DNA of 64,000 nucleotides, taken from NCBI RefSeq assembly GCF_032452875.1, contig NC_083876.1:2666001-2730000 (forward strand). The letters are read 5' to 3'. Origin of the DNA: Bos javanicus (Eukaryota; Chordata; Mammalia; Artiodactyla; Bovidae). Numbering within the stretch: the stretch's first letter is position 1; the number at the start of each line of letters is the position of its first letter. This document shows positions 1 through 9,599 of this stretch, piece after piece. The notes beneath the pieces are model-generated. The model was not told the origin of the DNA and searched no databases. It saw only the letters and a program-made list of their open reading frames with translations. Both the position numbers and the translations under genes were made by a program.

Positions 1-540
1 TTTATTTTTTTTTTTTAAGGTTAAGTGAATGTGGAAATTTGGTCCCTGGTTCCTTTGCCTTTTCTAAAACCAGCTTGAACATCTGGAAGTTCACGGTTCA
101 CATTTTGCTGAAGCCTGTCTTGGAGAATTTTGAGCATTACTTTACTAGTGTGTGAGATGAGCACAACTGTGTGGTAGTTTGAACATTCTCTGGCATTGTC
201 TTTTTTGGGATTGGAATGAAAACTGGCCTTTTCCAGTCCTTTGGCCACTGTTGAGTTTTCCAAACTTGCTGGCATATTACGTGCAGCACTTCCACAGCAT
301 CATCTTCCAGTATTTGAAATAGCTCAACTGGAATTCCATCACTTCCACTATGTTTGTTCATAGTGATACTTCCTATGGCCCACTTGACTTCACATTCCAG
401 GATGTCTGGCTCTAAGTAAGTCATCACACCATCATGATTATCTGGGTGGTGAAGATCTTTTTTTGTATAGTTCTTCTGTGTATTCTTGCCACCTCTTCTT
501 ATTATCTTCTGCTTCTGTTATTTCAATACCATTTCAAAGG
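1..540 (-). mobile_element. BovB LINE fragment, antisense
   Basis: On the minus strand this stretch encodes the start of the BovB reverse transcriptase region. The peptide around 137-427 includes the family segment DGIPVELFQILEDDAV, and the peptide around 21-275 includes LPDVQAGFRKGKGTRDQI. The reading frame changes between these two segments, so it is not an intact gene. The copy runs off the left edge of the window. At about 535-540 the match to the N-terminal RT linker stops abruptly and 5'-UTR-type repeat follows, which implies that the endonuclease part has been lost from this copy. Confidence 0.9.
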
Positions 541-618
541 AAATGCAAGACAGCGCACGAGTGGCCGAGAGGAGCTATCCACATCCAAGGTCAAGGAGGC
601 GACCTAGAAGAGCTACCC
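541..618 (-). repeat. BovB 5'-UTR-type GC-rich repeat units
   Basis: This short GC-richer stretch contains two copies of the GAGGAGCTAYCC / AGAAGAGCTACCC type unit. The same kind of unit recurs at 7025-7160 and, in reverse, at 50040-50620, in both cases next to the 5' end of a BovB element. Here it directly abuts RT-coding BovB sequence on one side and the retroviral LTR on the other, so the BovB copy most likely has a large internal deletion. Confidence 0.6.
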
Positions 619-1121
619 TGTCAGGGAACATTTAATTTTAAGGAATCCTTTATGTTGCTTTCTGTTTCTCAAGGGCCTTCTGTTCCTTATCAGTTCCTGG
701 AAATAGGAACAAGCAGAGCTGCATGCAGTTCTCAGGACTGAGGTCATGAGATGGAATGCATACATGGATTCCCTTCAGTAACCTTTTATTTTTCTGTAAA
801 ACTACTTAGTCATGTTCCTATTTCCAATACATAGATTATCTTCTGGCCTATGATGATTGTTATTCCCTTAGTTACTTTTGTTATGGCCCCATGACAATTG
901 TTATTTCCTTAGTTACTCTTGTTATGCATCTGATTTTGGCATTTTTTTAACTCTATTTTTCTGCCTAAAACTTCTTTGTATAATAATATATAAGCACACG
1001 CTATCATGAATAAAGTACCCTTGTTCCACTAGAGACTTGGGTCCCCCATGAACTTCTTTTCTTCACCTTCTTTTCATTAAATCCTGTCCCCAGGTTCTAG
1101 TCTGTCAAGAAGACCATAACA
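619..1121 (+). repeat. 5' LTR of a class II endogenous retrovirus
   Basis: This is a roughly 503-bp segment with TG...CA-type ends (TGTCAGGGAACA at the left, ATAACA at the right). A TATA-like run (TATAATAATATATAAG) lies at about 979-994 and an AATAAA polyadenylation signal at 1009-1014. A tRNA-Lys-type primer binding site starts two bases after its end. U3, R and U5 can therefore be placed roughly: U3 up to about 1000, R around the AATAAA, and U5 to 1121. No second copy of this LTR was seen elsewhere in the window, so age by LTR-LTR divergence cannot be estimated here. Confidence 0.75.
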
Positions 1122-1123
1122 AG

Positions 1124-1141
1124 TGCTGCCCAAACAGGGAC
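1124..1141 (+). promoter_or_regulatory. Retroviral primer binding site, tRNA-Lys type
   Basis: The 18 bases TGCTGCCCAAACAGGGAC match the primer site complementary to the 3' end of tRNA-Lys3 at 15 of 18 positions. One of the three differences (CA where CG is expected) is what CpG decay would give. The position two bases after the LTR end is exactly where a primer site belongs and fixes the orientation of the provirus as plus. Confidence 0.8.
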
Positions 1142-1596
1142 CTGGAATTCATGGGTTCAGGATGGAGTGACTGGGACCTATTGAGGCCACGTAAGTGAGG
1201 GGTTATGGGACAAATGGATGGAAAGCCCCACTACTTTTTAAATTTATTTCATTATTTATTTAAAATTCAAGGACTTTTGGTTTTGCACAATGATTAGAGG
1301 CTTATCTCCAAATGGTAATTGAACATAATCCCTAGTTCCTTGATTTAAAAAAAAAAAAAATTGATTTAAAGATTTGGAACCAGGTTAGAAAAAATGTTAA
1401 ATGAGCTGCAATATGGGTGAGTGGGGGGGGGGAGCAACATTCCAATTGATTTCTGGCCCTTATGGGCCCTCATTAAAGCCATAATTTTGCCATTTCAAGA
1501 AAATTCTATCCCCTTCATAGAGACAGAATACTTGTTACATGAATGTAAATTAGATGACAAAATTTTACAAAAGACCCAATTAAAACAGCATAAACT
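1142..1596 (+). pseudogene. Retroviral leader and decayed gag N-terminal region
   Basis: This is the sequence between the primer site and the BovB insertion point near 1597. An open stretch from about 1421 reads into the BovB sequence in one frame and so forms a chance host-virus-LINE chimera. Its first 55 or so codons have no clear family signature and are assigned to gag only by position between the leader and the capsid region at 3346. A short G run and an A run (about 1350-1362) suggest slippage mutations. Confidence 0.45.
1191..1196 (+). promoter_or_regulatory. Probable major splice donor of the provirus
   Basis: The sequence AC|GTAAGTGAG is a perfect consensus 5' splice site, about 50 bases after the primer site in the untranslated leader. 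This is the usual location of a retroviral major splice donor. No functional env acceptor can be tested, because the 3' half of the provirus is missing. Confidence 0.5.
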
Positions 1597-3345
1597 AGAG
1601 AAAAAGAACAGAATGGGAAAGACTAGAGATTGCTTCAAGGAAATTAGAGATATCAAGGGAACATTTCATGCAAAGATGAGCTTGATAAAGGAGAGAAATG
1701 GCATGGACCTAACAGAAGCAGAAGATATTAAGAAGAGGTGAAAAGAATACACAGAAGAACTGTACAAAAAAAAAGATCTTCACAACCAAGATAATCATGA
1801 TGGTGTGATCACTAACCTAGAGCAAGACATCCTGGAATGTGAAGTCAAGTGGGCCTTAGGAAGTATCACTATGAACAAACATAGTGGAAGTGATGGAATT
1901 CCAGTTGAGCTATTTCAAATCCTGGAAGATGATGCTGTGAAATTGCTGCACTCAATATGCCAGCAAATTTGGAAAACTCAACAGTTGCTACAGGACTGGA
2001 AAAGGTCAGTTTTCCTTCCAATCCCAAAGAAAGGCAATGCCAAAGAATGCTCAAACTACCACACAATTGCACTCATCTCACACGCTAGTAAAGTAATGCT
2101 CAAAATTCTCCAAGCCAGGCTTCAGCAAAATGTGAACTGTGAACTTCCAGATGTTCAAGCTGGTTTTAGAAAAGGCAAAGGAACCAGAGATCAAATTGCC
2201 AACATCCGCTGGATCATAGAAAAAGGAAGAGAGTTCAAGAAAAACATCTACTTCTGCTTCAGTGACTATGCCAAAGCCTTTGACTGTGTGGATCACAATA
2301 AACTGTGGAAAATTCTGAAAGAGATGGAAATACCAGACCACCTGACCTGCCTCTTGAGAAACCTATATGCAGGTCAGGAAGCAACAGTTAGAACTGGACA
2401 TGGAACAACAGACTGGTTCCAAATAGGAAAAGGAGTATGTCAAGGGTGTATCTTGTCACCCTGCTTATTTAACTTCTATGCAGAGTACATCATGAGAAAT
2501 GCTGTGCTGGAAGAAGCACAAGCTGAAATCAAGATTGCCAGGAAAAATATCAATAATGTCAAATATGCAGATAATACCGCCCTTATGGCAGAAAGTGAAG
2601 AGGAACTAAAACGCCTCTTGATGAAAGTGAAAGAGGAGAGTGAAAGAATTGGCTTAAAGCTCAATATTCAGAAAACGAAGATCATGGCATTTGGTCCCAT
2701 CACTTCATGGGAAATAGATGGGCAAACAGTGGAAACAGTGGCTGACTTTATATTCAGGGGCTCCAAAATCACTACAGATGGTGATTGCAGCCATGAAATT
2801 AAAAGATGCTTATACTCCTTGGAAGGAAAGTAATGACTAACCTAGATAGCATATTCAAAAGCAGAGACATTACTTTGCCAACAAAGGTCCATCTAGTCAA
2901 GGCTATGGTTTTACCAGTGGTCAAGTATGGATGTGAGAGTTGGACTGTGAAGAAGGCTGAGTGCCAAAAATTTGCTGCTTTTGAACTGTGGTGTTGGAGA
3001 AGACTCTTGAGAGTCCCTTGGACTGCAAGGAGATCCAACAAGTCCATTCTAAAAGAGATCAGTCCTGGGTGTTCTTCAGAAGGACTGATGCTAATGTTGA
3101 AACTCCAGTACTTTGGCCACCTCATGCAAAGAGTTGACTAATTGCAAAGACTCTGATGCTGGGAGGGATTAGGGGCAGGAGGAGAAGGGGACGACAGAGG
3201 ATGAGATGGCTGGATGGCACCACCAAGTCGATGGACGTGAGTTTGAGTGAACTCCAGGAGTTGGTGATGGACAGGGAGGCCTGGCGTGATGCAATTCATG
3301 GGGTCACAAATAGGCAGACACGGCTGAGCCACTGAACTGAACTGA
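1597..3345 (+). mobile_element. BovB LINE, 5'-truncated, inserted in the retroviral gag region
   Basis: This sense-strand BovB begins in the linker between endonuclease and RT (the GKTRD...IRDIKGTFHAKM segment) and runs to the typical 3' terminus built of ACTGA repeats at 3333-3345. It carries the RT domain, the cysteine/arginine-rich C-terminal segment and the 3' UTR. Retroviral gag sequence continues on the right (the capsid homology region at 3827), so the LINE inserted into an existing provirus. The RT frame is described separately. The copy is disabled by a TGG to TGA stop at 1739-1741, an expanded A run near 1768-1776 and a small insertion near 2812. Confidence 0.93.
1805..3141 (+). pseudogene. 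BovB reverse transcriptase, broken reading frame
   Basis: A 342-codon open frame (1805-2833, read from a GTG, so not a true start) covers most of the RT domain. Motif A keeps its aspartate (FSDYAKAFD, codon 154 at 2264), and QGCILSPCLF is present. The catalytic box reads YADN rather than YADD (2564-2575): the second aspartate codon has become AAT. The family C-terminal part (KVMTNLDS..., CESWTVKKAE, CWRRLLRVPWTARRSN) continues at 2806-3141 in a different frame because of a small insertion in the AAAAGATGCTTATACTCC stretch. Both the D-to-N change and the frameshift predict no activity. Confidence 0.9.
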
Positions 3346-4336
3346 GAGTATTTCAAAATTATCCCACCAGCCCTGCTCTAGCTGCCCCACATTCTCCTCC
3401 TCCTCTTAAAATGAACACCAAACTTAGAGTCCTCTCAACTCAAAGACAATATGACTCTAACAATGACGCTTCTGAGGCTCTTTTTGATACTAAAGCTAAC
3501 AATAACATTTTTGATGACAATGATAAGCCCACAGCCTCACATTTGTAAGAAAAAACTTTCTACTCATTCTCCTCAACAAAAGCTTTATGGGTTACTAGAC
3601 TTCGACACGGAAAATGATTTCTTTTTAGCCTTCACCACATCACATCTGCTGTTAGTTGACCAAATCCTTGCCAAATATAAACTGCAAATAATTGAGCCAC
3701 CCATTTCTGACAAAGATGGTCCATTCTTTGAGCCCAACCTATAGATGTGAGTAAACCACAATGTCATATTTTCCCCTGAAAAGTTAGAAGTCAATAATAC
3801 CTGAAGACAGCTACACTAAAATATTTCAAGCACCTAATGAAGCCTATGCTGATTTTTTAGCTAGATTGAAAGTTGCTATTTCCCATAATGTTATCAGAGA
3901 AGAGGTCAAAATACAGCTTGAAAAACTGCTTGCTTATAAAAATACAAACCAAAAATGTTAAAGAGCTATCAATCCAGTTCATGAGATCAAGATTATTATT
4001 TATTTATTTTTTAATTATTTATTATTTAAATTATTATTTAAAGGCTTATTACATTTAGGATCAGAAACTCAAAAAATACAAACATTAACTGAAACAATGG
4101 TTGCTGCCTTTAAAAAGAGATATAAAAGATGTTTTGCATGTGGGCATAAAACTCCTTTAAAATAGCATTGTTCTAAAAAGCACACAGAAAAAATTGAAAC
4201 TATTAAAAAACCTCCAGAAATTTGCCCTCTTTGCCATAAGGGGATACATTGGGCCAGAAAATGTCAATCTAAATATGATATTAAAAATAAGCCTATTTCA
4301 GAAAACTCCAAGCTGGGGATTCCTCGGGTCCCCATT

Positions 4337-4382
<46 letters not shown>

Positions 4383-4470
4383 GGGCAAGCTCCATCTTTT
4401 TCCTCAAACCCTCAATATCCGGCTATGCTGCCAAAAATATATCAGCCTTAAATGATTTTCTCTTGTTTCC
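3346..4470 (+). pseudogene. Class II retroviral gag remnant (capsid and nucleocapsid)
   Basis: Two family marks identify this as Gag. The capsid major homology region is readable at 3827-3867 with the expected Gln, Glu, Asp-Phe and Arg-Leu positions (QAPNEAYADFLARL). A nucleocapsid zinc knuckle of the form C-X2-C-X4-H-X4-C is complete at 4223-4264. A first knuckle at about 4133-4178 is damaged: a stop lies inside it and the histidine position is not conserved. Stops and frameshifts run through the whole segment, an AT-rich run interrupts it at 3990-4060, and a CA microsatellite occupies 4339-4381. Confidence 0.75.
4339..4381. repeat. (AC)n microsatellite
   Basis: About 21 uninterrupted AC dinucleotides lie inside the decayed gag-pro region. 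It probably grew after integration, and its length is likely to be polymorphic. Confidence 0.98.
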
Positions 4471-4519
4471 TCAAGTAGTCCCTTCTAAAATACCTACCAG
4501 ACTTTTTAGACCCCTACCC

Positions 4520-4760
4520 CCCCCCCAAACCTCTGGTCTTTTATTTGGCCAATATTGTTCACCCTAGAGTAATTGATTCAAATTATAAGAGAGAAATTCC
4601 AGTTATGATGTCATCTCAGATATTATAACAATTCAACAATGGAGACAAAATTGCTCAATTACTTCTTTTATCTTACATTTCTATTAACTCCTCTGATAAC
4701 ATACAGACAGGTGGATTTGATAATACAGATCAAAAACAATCCTTATAAACATAAATAATA
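4520..4760 (+). pseudogene. Retroviral dUTPase remnant (pro region)
   Basis: The segment shows several dUTPase motifs in order. There is a VIDSNY...GEI-like motif at about 4569-4600 (here the glycine position reads R/E), GDKIAQLLLL at 4641-4670, and the C-terminal glycine-rich motif TGGFDNT at 4707-4727. dUTPase in the pro frame, between gag and the protease, is characteristic of betaretroviruses and related class II elements. At least one in-frame stop lies between the motifs. dUTPase hydrolyses dUTP to limit uracil in DNA; this copy cannot encode a whole enzyme. Confidence 0.65.
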
Positions 4761-4784
4761 TCTAAATATACCCAACCAAATATA

Positions 4785-5100
4785 AATATCAAAATTAATG
4801 ACAAAAAATTTTCTGGTCTTCTTGATACTGAATCTAATATTAATGGAAATTAAGACAGCTAGGGGTAACTGCACGATTCTCTCCCTCAAGTAACTCTGAA
4901 TTTAAGAAAAGAAGCTTCCTACATCCCAAATATTTCATCTAGAACTGTTAAATGATGAACAAATCACTAAAACAGTAATGGCCAACTTGGACAAAATGAA
5001 TGTACTACCAATTGCTGAGACCAATAAAGATGCATGGTTCATCAAAAAAAATAAATAATAATAATAATATTACTATTATTTCCAAACATTTATAGCCCAA
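4785..5100 (+). pseudogene. Retroviral aspartic protease remnant
   Basis: Directly after the dUTPase motifs a peptide of the form FSGLLDTESN is readable (about 4809-4838). It corresponds to the LDTG-type active site of retroviral proteases, with the catalytic aspartate at 4824-4826. The glycine that should follow Asp-Thr is glutamate here (GGN to GAA). The downstream sequence to about 5100 is too decayed to place the flap or the C-terminus. Confidence 0.5.
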
Positions 5101-6375
5101 ATCTTGGCCTATACAGAAAATTTCTTGCCAAATTACAGGAGTTTCTTAAGCCAAAATACAAGCGGTTTATCAAAGTGTCCAAACATATCCATGTGAGGGA
5201 ACAAGAGGCCAGCCCACAACATTATGACCTTATGTGATAGATACATCCCTTAATTTAATGAAAATATTTACCTATACAATGACAAAGTATTCCACATTTT
5301 TCCTAGGGGCCACTGCTCACTTAAAAACAATGCAATTATTAAAATAACTTTAAAAAATAACGAGCCTATTTGGACAAAACAATGGCCCCTTACAAAACAG
5401 AAACTAAAAACTACTAAGAAATTTATTGATACACATTTAAAATTAAAACATATTAAATAATCTTATTCCCCTTAAAATTCTCCCACTATATGTTAATATT
5501 ACATAGCCAAAGACCTTGAACCTGTGAGAAAACAATTTCCTAACTTTCTTGTTATTCATTATATAGATAATACATTGTTTTCAACTCCATCTGCTTAAAA
5601 AATTAACATATGTTTGATATAGCTCAATGATGCTTAAAAGAGTCTGGATTAATTATTGCCCCTGAAAAAATTCAAACCTCTACACCTTACCATTACTTAA
5701 GATCTATTGTTAATAGACAACATATTATTCCACAACTAACACAAATTCATGTTGATAAATTATCAACCTTAAATGATTTTCAAAATATTTTAGGTGATAT
5801 AAACTGGATTAGACCTTCTTTGAACATTGCAAATTGTCAACTGACTAATTTATTTAATACTTTAAAAGGAGATCCTGATTTAAATAGCCCTCATTCACTT
5901 TCACAAGAGACACAAGAAAACCCTGTATTTTACAAAATAAATTTAAAAAACAATTTCTTACTTATATTAGACTTAAATTATCTCTAAAGTTATTTGTACT
6001 CCCTTCTCTCCTTTCCCCCACAGGACTTCTTGCCCAACAAAAACACCTGATAAAATGGATCTATACCCATTTTAAAGGGACAAGGTCAATTACACCCTAT
6101 CTTGATTTGATTACTCTAATAGTTATCAATAAAAACAAACTACATCTTTAATTGGCTCTAGTCCTCATAAAATTGCATTACCTATTAATAAAGCTCAATT
6201 TAAGAATACATTACAAACTTCTATCAATTTTCCAATAGCCTTCTTAGACTCTTTAAAAAACAAATCATTTTGTTATCCTTCTAATAAACTTTAAAATTTC
6301 TTAAAAAATACTATATTATCTCTCATATTGTTACATCACAACCTATACCTCAAACTGATGTTTTCTATTAAATGA
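5100..6375 (+). pseudogene. Retroviral pol remnant: reverse transcriptase and RNase H
   Basis: The N-terminal RT fingers signature of class II elements is readable at about 5345-5465 (EPIWTKQWPLTKQKL). The catalytic box reads YIDN at 5560-5571, so the second of the two invariant aspartates has become asparagine. The RT thumb/connection peptide STLNDFQNILGDINWIRPSL is clear at about 5767-5826. The later segment around 6020-6110 is compatible with RNase H. Multiple stops and frame changes show that this is an old pseudogene. The BovB-tail element at 6384-6571 follows. Confidence 0.75.
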
Positions 6376-6383
6376 AACTAAAA

Positions 6384-6571
6384 GACTCTGATGCTGGGAG
6401 AGATTGGGGGCAGGAGAAGGGGAAGACAGAGGATGAGATGGCTGGATGGCATTACCGAGTTGATGGACGTGAGTTTGAGTGAACTCCGGGAGTTAGTGAT
6501 GGACAGGGAGGCCTGGTGTGCTGTAATTCATGGGGTCGCAAAGAGTCGGACACGACTGAGTGATTGAACTG
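6384..6571 (+). mobile_element. Short BovB-tail (Bov-A/ART2A-type) element in pol
   Basis: About 188 bp match the 3' end of BovB, from the GGGAGAGATTGGGGGCAGG segment to the terminal TGAACTGAAC. The copy is flanked by the direct repeat AACTAAAA at 6376-6383 and 6572-6579, as expected for target-primed insertion. Integrase sequence resumes directly afterwards, so the element landed in the provirus. It could be a strongly 5'-truncated BovB or a SINE derived from the BovB tail; the two cannot be separated from the sequence alone. Confidence 0.8.
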
Positions 6572-6579
6572 AACTAAAA

Positions 6580-7015
6580 AATGCCAAAGCCTCATTCTGG
6601 TCTCTCAAAAACTATAGTATTTCATACTAAATTTCATTCTGCTCAACAAAATAAATTATATGCTCTTATTCCAGTTATTACTCATTGCCCTAAACTTTCT
6701 CCATCTTCTTTTTTACATGTCTGTATTGATATAAATTATTCTTTTATATAGACCACACCTCTCCAAGGTAAAACTACACAACACATTATAACTCACCTGT
6801 TAGCTTGCTTTACAGTAATGAAAACACCTAGTTCTATATAAACAGATAATGGCCCTGCCAATATTTCTAAACAATTCCAATACTTTTTTCAATCTTTTTC
6901 TATCAAACATATTACATGCATTTCTTATAATCTACAAACATAAGACATAGTTAAACAAACACATCACACACAAAAACTACAAATAAAAAAAAATTAAAAA
7001 CGGGAATACACAGGA
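6580..7015 (+). pseudogene. Retroviral integrase remnant, truncated
   Basis: This segment resembles the class II integrase core. The first catalytic aspartate is readable in HVCIDINYSF (GAT at 6728-6730) and the second in TDNGPA (GAT at 6845-6847). At the place of the third catalytic residue the peptide reads DIVKQTH, with lysine (AAA, 6953-6955) where glutamate is required; a single G-to-A change explains it. A stop lies just upstream. The copy ends near 7015 where the BovB 5' region begins. No env and no 3' LTR follow. Confidence 0.7.
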
Positions 7016-7019
7016 CCAA

Positions 7020-8820
7020 TTCTATCTTCCTTACCCATGTCCAAGGTCAGGGGCAGAGGCTGAGAGGAGCTACCCCACGTCCAAAGTAAGGAGCAGCAGC
7101 TGTGCTTTGCTGAAGCAGCTGTGAAGAGATACCCCACGTCCAAGGTAAAAGGAACCCAAGATGGCAGGCCCTGAGAGAGGGCATTGGAGGGCAGACAGAC
7201 TGAAACCATAGTTACAGACAACTGGCCAGTCTGATCCACTGACCACAGCTTGTCTAACTCAGTGAAACTAAGCCATGCTGTGTGGGGCCACCCACGATGG
7301 AGAGGCCATGGTGGAGAGGTCTGACAGAATGTGGTCCACTGGAGAAGGGAATGGGAAACCACTTCAGTATCCTTGCCTTGAGAACCCCATGAACAGTATG
7401 AAAAGGCAAAAGGATAGGACACTGAAAGATGAACTCCCTAGGTTGGTATGTGCCCAGTATGCTACTGGAGATCAATGGAGAAATAACTCCAGAATAATGA
7501 AGGGCCAGAGCCAAAGCAAAAACAGCGTCCAATTGTGGATGTGACTGGTGATGGAAATAAAGTTTGATTCTGTAAAGAGCAATATTGCATAGGAACATGG
7601 AATATTAGGTCCATGAATCAAGGCAAATTTGAAGTGGTCAAACAGGAGATGGCAAGAGTTAACATCAACATTCAAAGAATCAACGAACTGAGATGGACTG
7701 GAATGGGTGAATTTAAGTCAGATTACCATTATATCTACTACTGAGGGCAGGAATCCCTTAGAATAAATGGTGTAGCCATCATAATCAACAAAGGGGTCCG
7801 AAATGCAGTATTTGGATGCAATCTCAAAAATGACAGAATGACTTCTGTTTGTTTCGAAGGCATACCTGTCAATATCATGGTATTTCAAGTCTATGCCCTG
7901 ACCATAATGCTGAAAAAGCTGAAGTTAAATGGTTCTATGAAGACCTACAAGAACTTTTAGAACTAACATCGCCCCCCTCCCAAAAAAAAAAAAAAAAAAA
8001 GATGTCCTTTTCATTATAGGGGACTTGAAAGCAAAAGTAGGAAGTCAAGAAATACCTGAAGTAACAGGCAAATTCGACATTGGAGTACAGAATGAAGCAG
8101 CTCAAAGGCTAATAGAGTTTGCCAAGAGAACGCACTGATCATAGCAAACACCTTTTTCCAACAACACAAGAGAAGACTCTACACATGGACATCACCAGAT
8201 GGTCAACACCGAAATCAGATTGATTCTATTGTTTGCAGCCAAAGATGGAGAACCTCTATACAGTTAGCAAAAACAAGACTGAGAGCTGACTGTGACTCAG
8301 ATCATGAACTCCTTATTGCCAAATTTAGACTTAAACTTAAGAAAGTAGGGAAAACCACTAGACCATTCAGATATGACCTAAATCAAATCCCTTATGATTA
8401 TACAGTGGAAGTGAGAAATAGATTCAAGGAACTAGATCTGATAGACAGAGTGCCTGATAAAGTATGGATGGAGGTTAATGACATTATACAGAAGACAGGG
8501 AGCAAGATCATCCCCAAGAAAAAGAAATGGAAAATAGCAAAATAGCTGTCTTAGGAGGCCTTACAAATAGCTGTGAAAAGAAGAGAAGCAAAAAGCAAAG
8601 GACAAAAGGAAAGACATACCCATTTAAATGCTGAGTTCCAAAGAATAGCAAGGAGAGATAAGAAAGCCTTCCTCAGCGATAAATGTAAAGAAATAGAGGA
8701 AAACAAAAGAATAGGAAAGACTAGTGATCTCTTCAAGAAAATTAGAGATACCAAGGGAACATTTCATGCAAAGGTGGGCTCAGTAAAGGACAGAAATGGT
8801 ATGGACCTAACAAACAAGTA
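7020..8820 (+). mobile_element. BovB LINE, 5' half (5' UTR, endonuclease, start of RT)
   Basis: The copy starts with GC-richer 5' UTR units (7025-7160) and continues with the leader and the conserved N-terminal region (7270-7560). The APE-type endonuclease follows at about 7570-8340, and the linker ends in the peptide at 8573-8821 (RRDKKAFLSDKCKEIEENKR, IRDTKGTFHAKV). It stops at about 8820, well before the RT catalytic core. A non-LTR element missing its 3' end is not what 5' truncation during insertion produces, so a later deletion or recombination removed the remainder. Its left end cuts the retroviral integrase. Confidence 0.92.
7570..8550 (+). pseudogene. BovB APE-type endonuclease, broken
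   Basis: Readable family pieces include GTWNIRSMNQGK near 7595, IYY.GQESLR near 7732 with a TGA where the family has TGT (cysteine), and GDLKAKVGSQE near 8020 (the GDWN box here reads GDLK). QIDSIVCSQRW near 8217 and SDHELLIAKFRLKLKK near 8300 are also present. The SDH box needed for APE-type nucleases is present, but the tryptophan-asparagine of the GDWN box is lost. A long A run at 7981-8000 and other indels break the frame. The enzyme would nick target DNA to prime reverse transcription; this copy cannot make it. Confidence 0.85.
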
Positions 8821-9542
8821 AAACAATCCTATAGAATTTAGTACATTCTTCTTAATGATATTCAAAAATTGATTATGGGATAGCTGAGGCAGAGGTATAT
8901 TTATATATTGCTTTCAAGACAATTTTTCCCCTCTAGCTTATTTTTTATATAAATATTGATAGGACATAAGCTTTAGATTATATATATATTAGTTAGTATG
9001 TACTAACTAATAATATATATATATTAGTTAGTATGTACTAACTAATATATCCTAGAAGAGGTGATATGTTGCTTTCACTAAAATCTAAAAGGTGCATGTA
9101 TCAGCAAACAATTGAGTTTGCACAAGTATCCTGGGTATGGTGATGTAATTTACTAGAAATTGGGGAGTCTATTGTCAAACAAAAGTTTCACTAAAGATAA
9201 AGAGCAAGACAGACATTATTTAAGGTTATTGAAATAAGGGAGAGAGGCCAGAATTCAGTGTGAGCTGGACTTTGTTCCAGTGTACCGAAGGAGGAAAGAG
9301 TTTATAAAACTAGGACTGGTGATCACAGGCTATCTGTGTTTCTAATTGGTATTACCCAAAACAAAAGTAAACTTTCTTAATCTTCAAGACAGGAGGAGGT
9401 TTAACAACTTGGATCAAGATGTCTGCCAAACTTAGGCTTCTGTTCACCAGAAATCCAGAGGCAGGGGCCTATCCTCTCTAGTGAGTTCATCACAAAGGGC
9501 ATAATTCATGTCCTTAAGAGGCTGCCCTGAACTGCAGAACTG

Positions 9543-9544
<2 letters not shown>
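8821..9544. other. Anonymous AT-rich stretch with a palindromic tandem repeat
   Basis: No element or gene was recognised. The part from about 9180 to 9540 has mixed composition and could be the edge of an old LTR whose continuation lies at 10022-10262, but no termini were identified. The palindromic tandem repeat at 8986-9048 is listed separately. Confidence 0.5.
8986..9048. repeat. 35-bp tandem repeat with 10-bp palindromic arms
   Basis: The 22-base palindrome TTAGTTAGTATGTACTAACTAA (arms of 10 bases, TG centre) lies at 8989-9010 and recurs at 9024-9045 in TA-rich sequence. Each copy could form a cruciform, and the two copies could also pair with each other. It probably arose by duplication of a TA-rich palindrome; no protein-binding role is implied. 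Confidence 0.9.

Positions 9545-9592
<48 letters not shown>
9545..9592. repeat. (TA)n microsatellite
   Basis: About 24 TA dinucleotides without interruption, directly next to the L1 3' region at 9600. Confidence 0.98.
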
Positions 9593-9598
<6 letters not shown>

Positions 9599-9599
9599 A

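Noticed and set aside
1421..1741. A 106-codon frame that looks like a novel protein with an N-terminal unique part.
   Set aside because: It is an accidental join of decayed gag-region sequence and the BovB linker, ending in a TGG to TGA stop.
619..7015. The possibility of a complete endogenous retrovirus that could be expressed.
   Set aside because: Many stops and frameshifts, three insertions or truncations by BovB, lost catalytic residues, and no env or 3' LTR.
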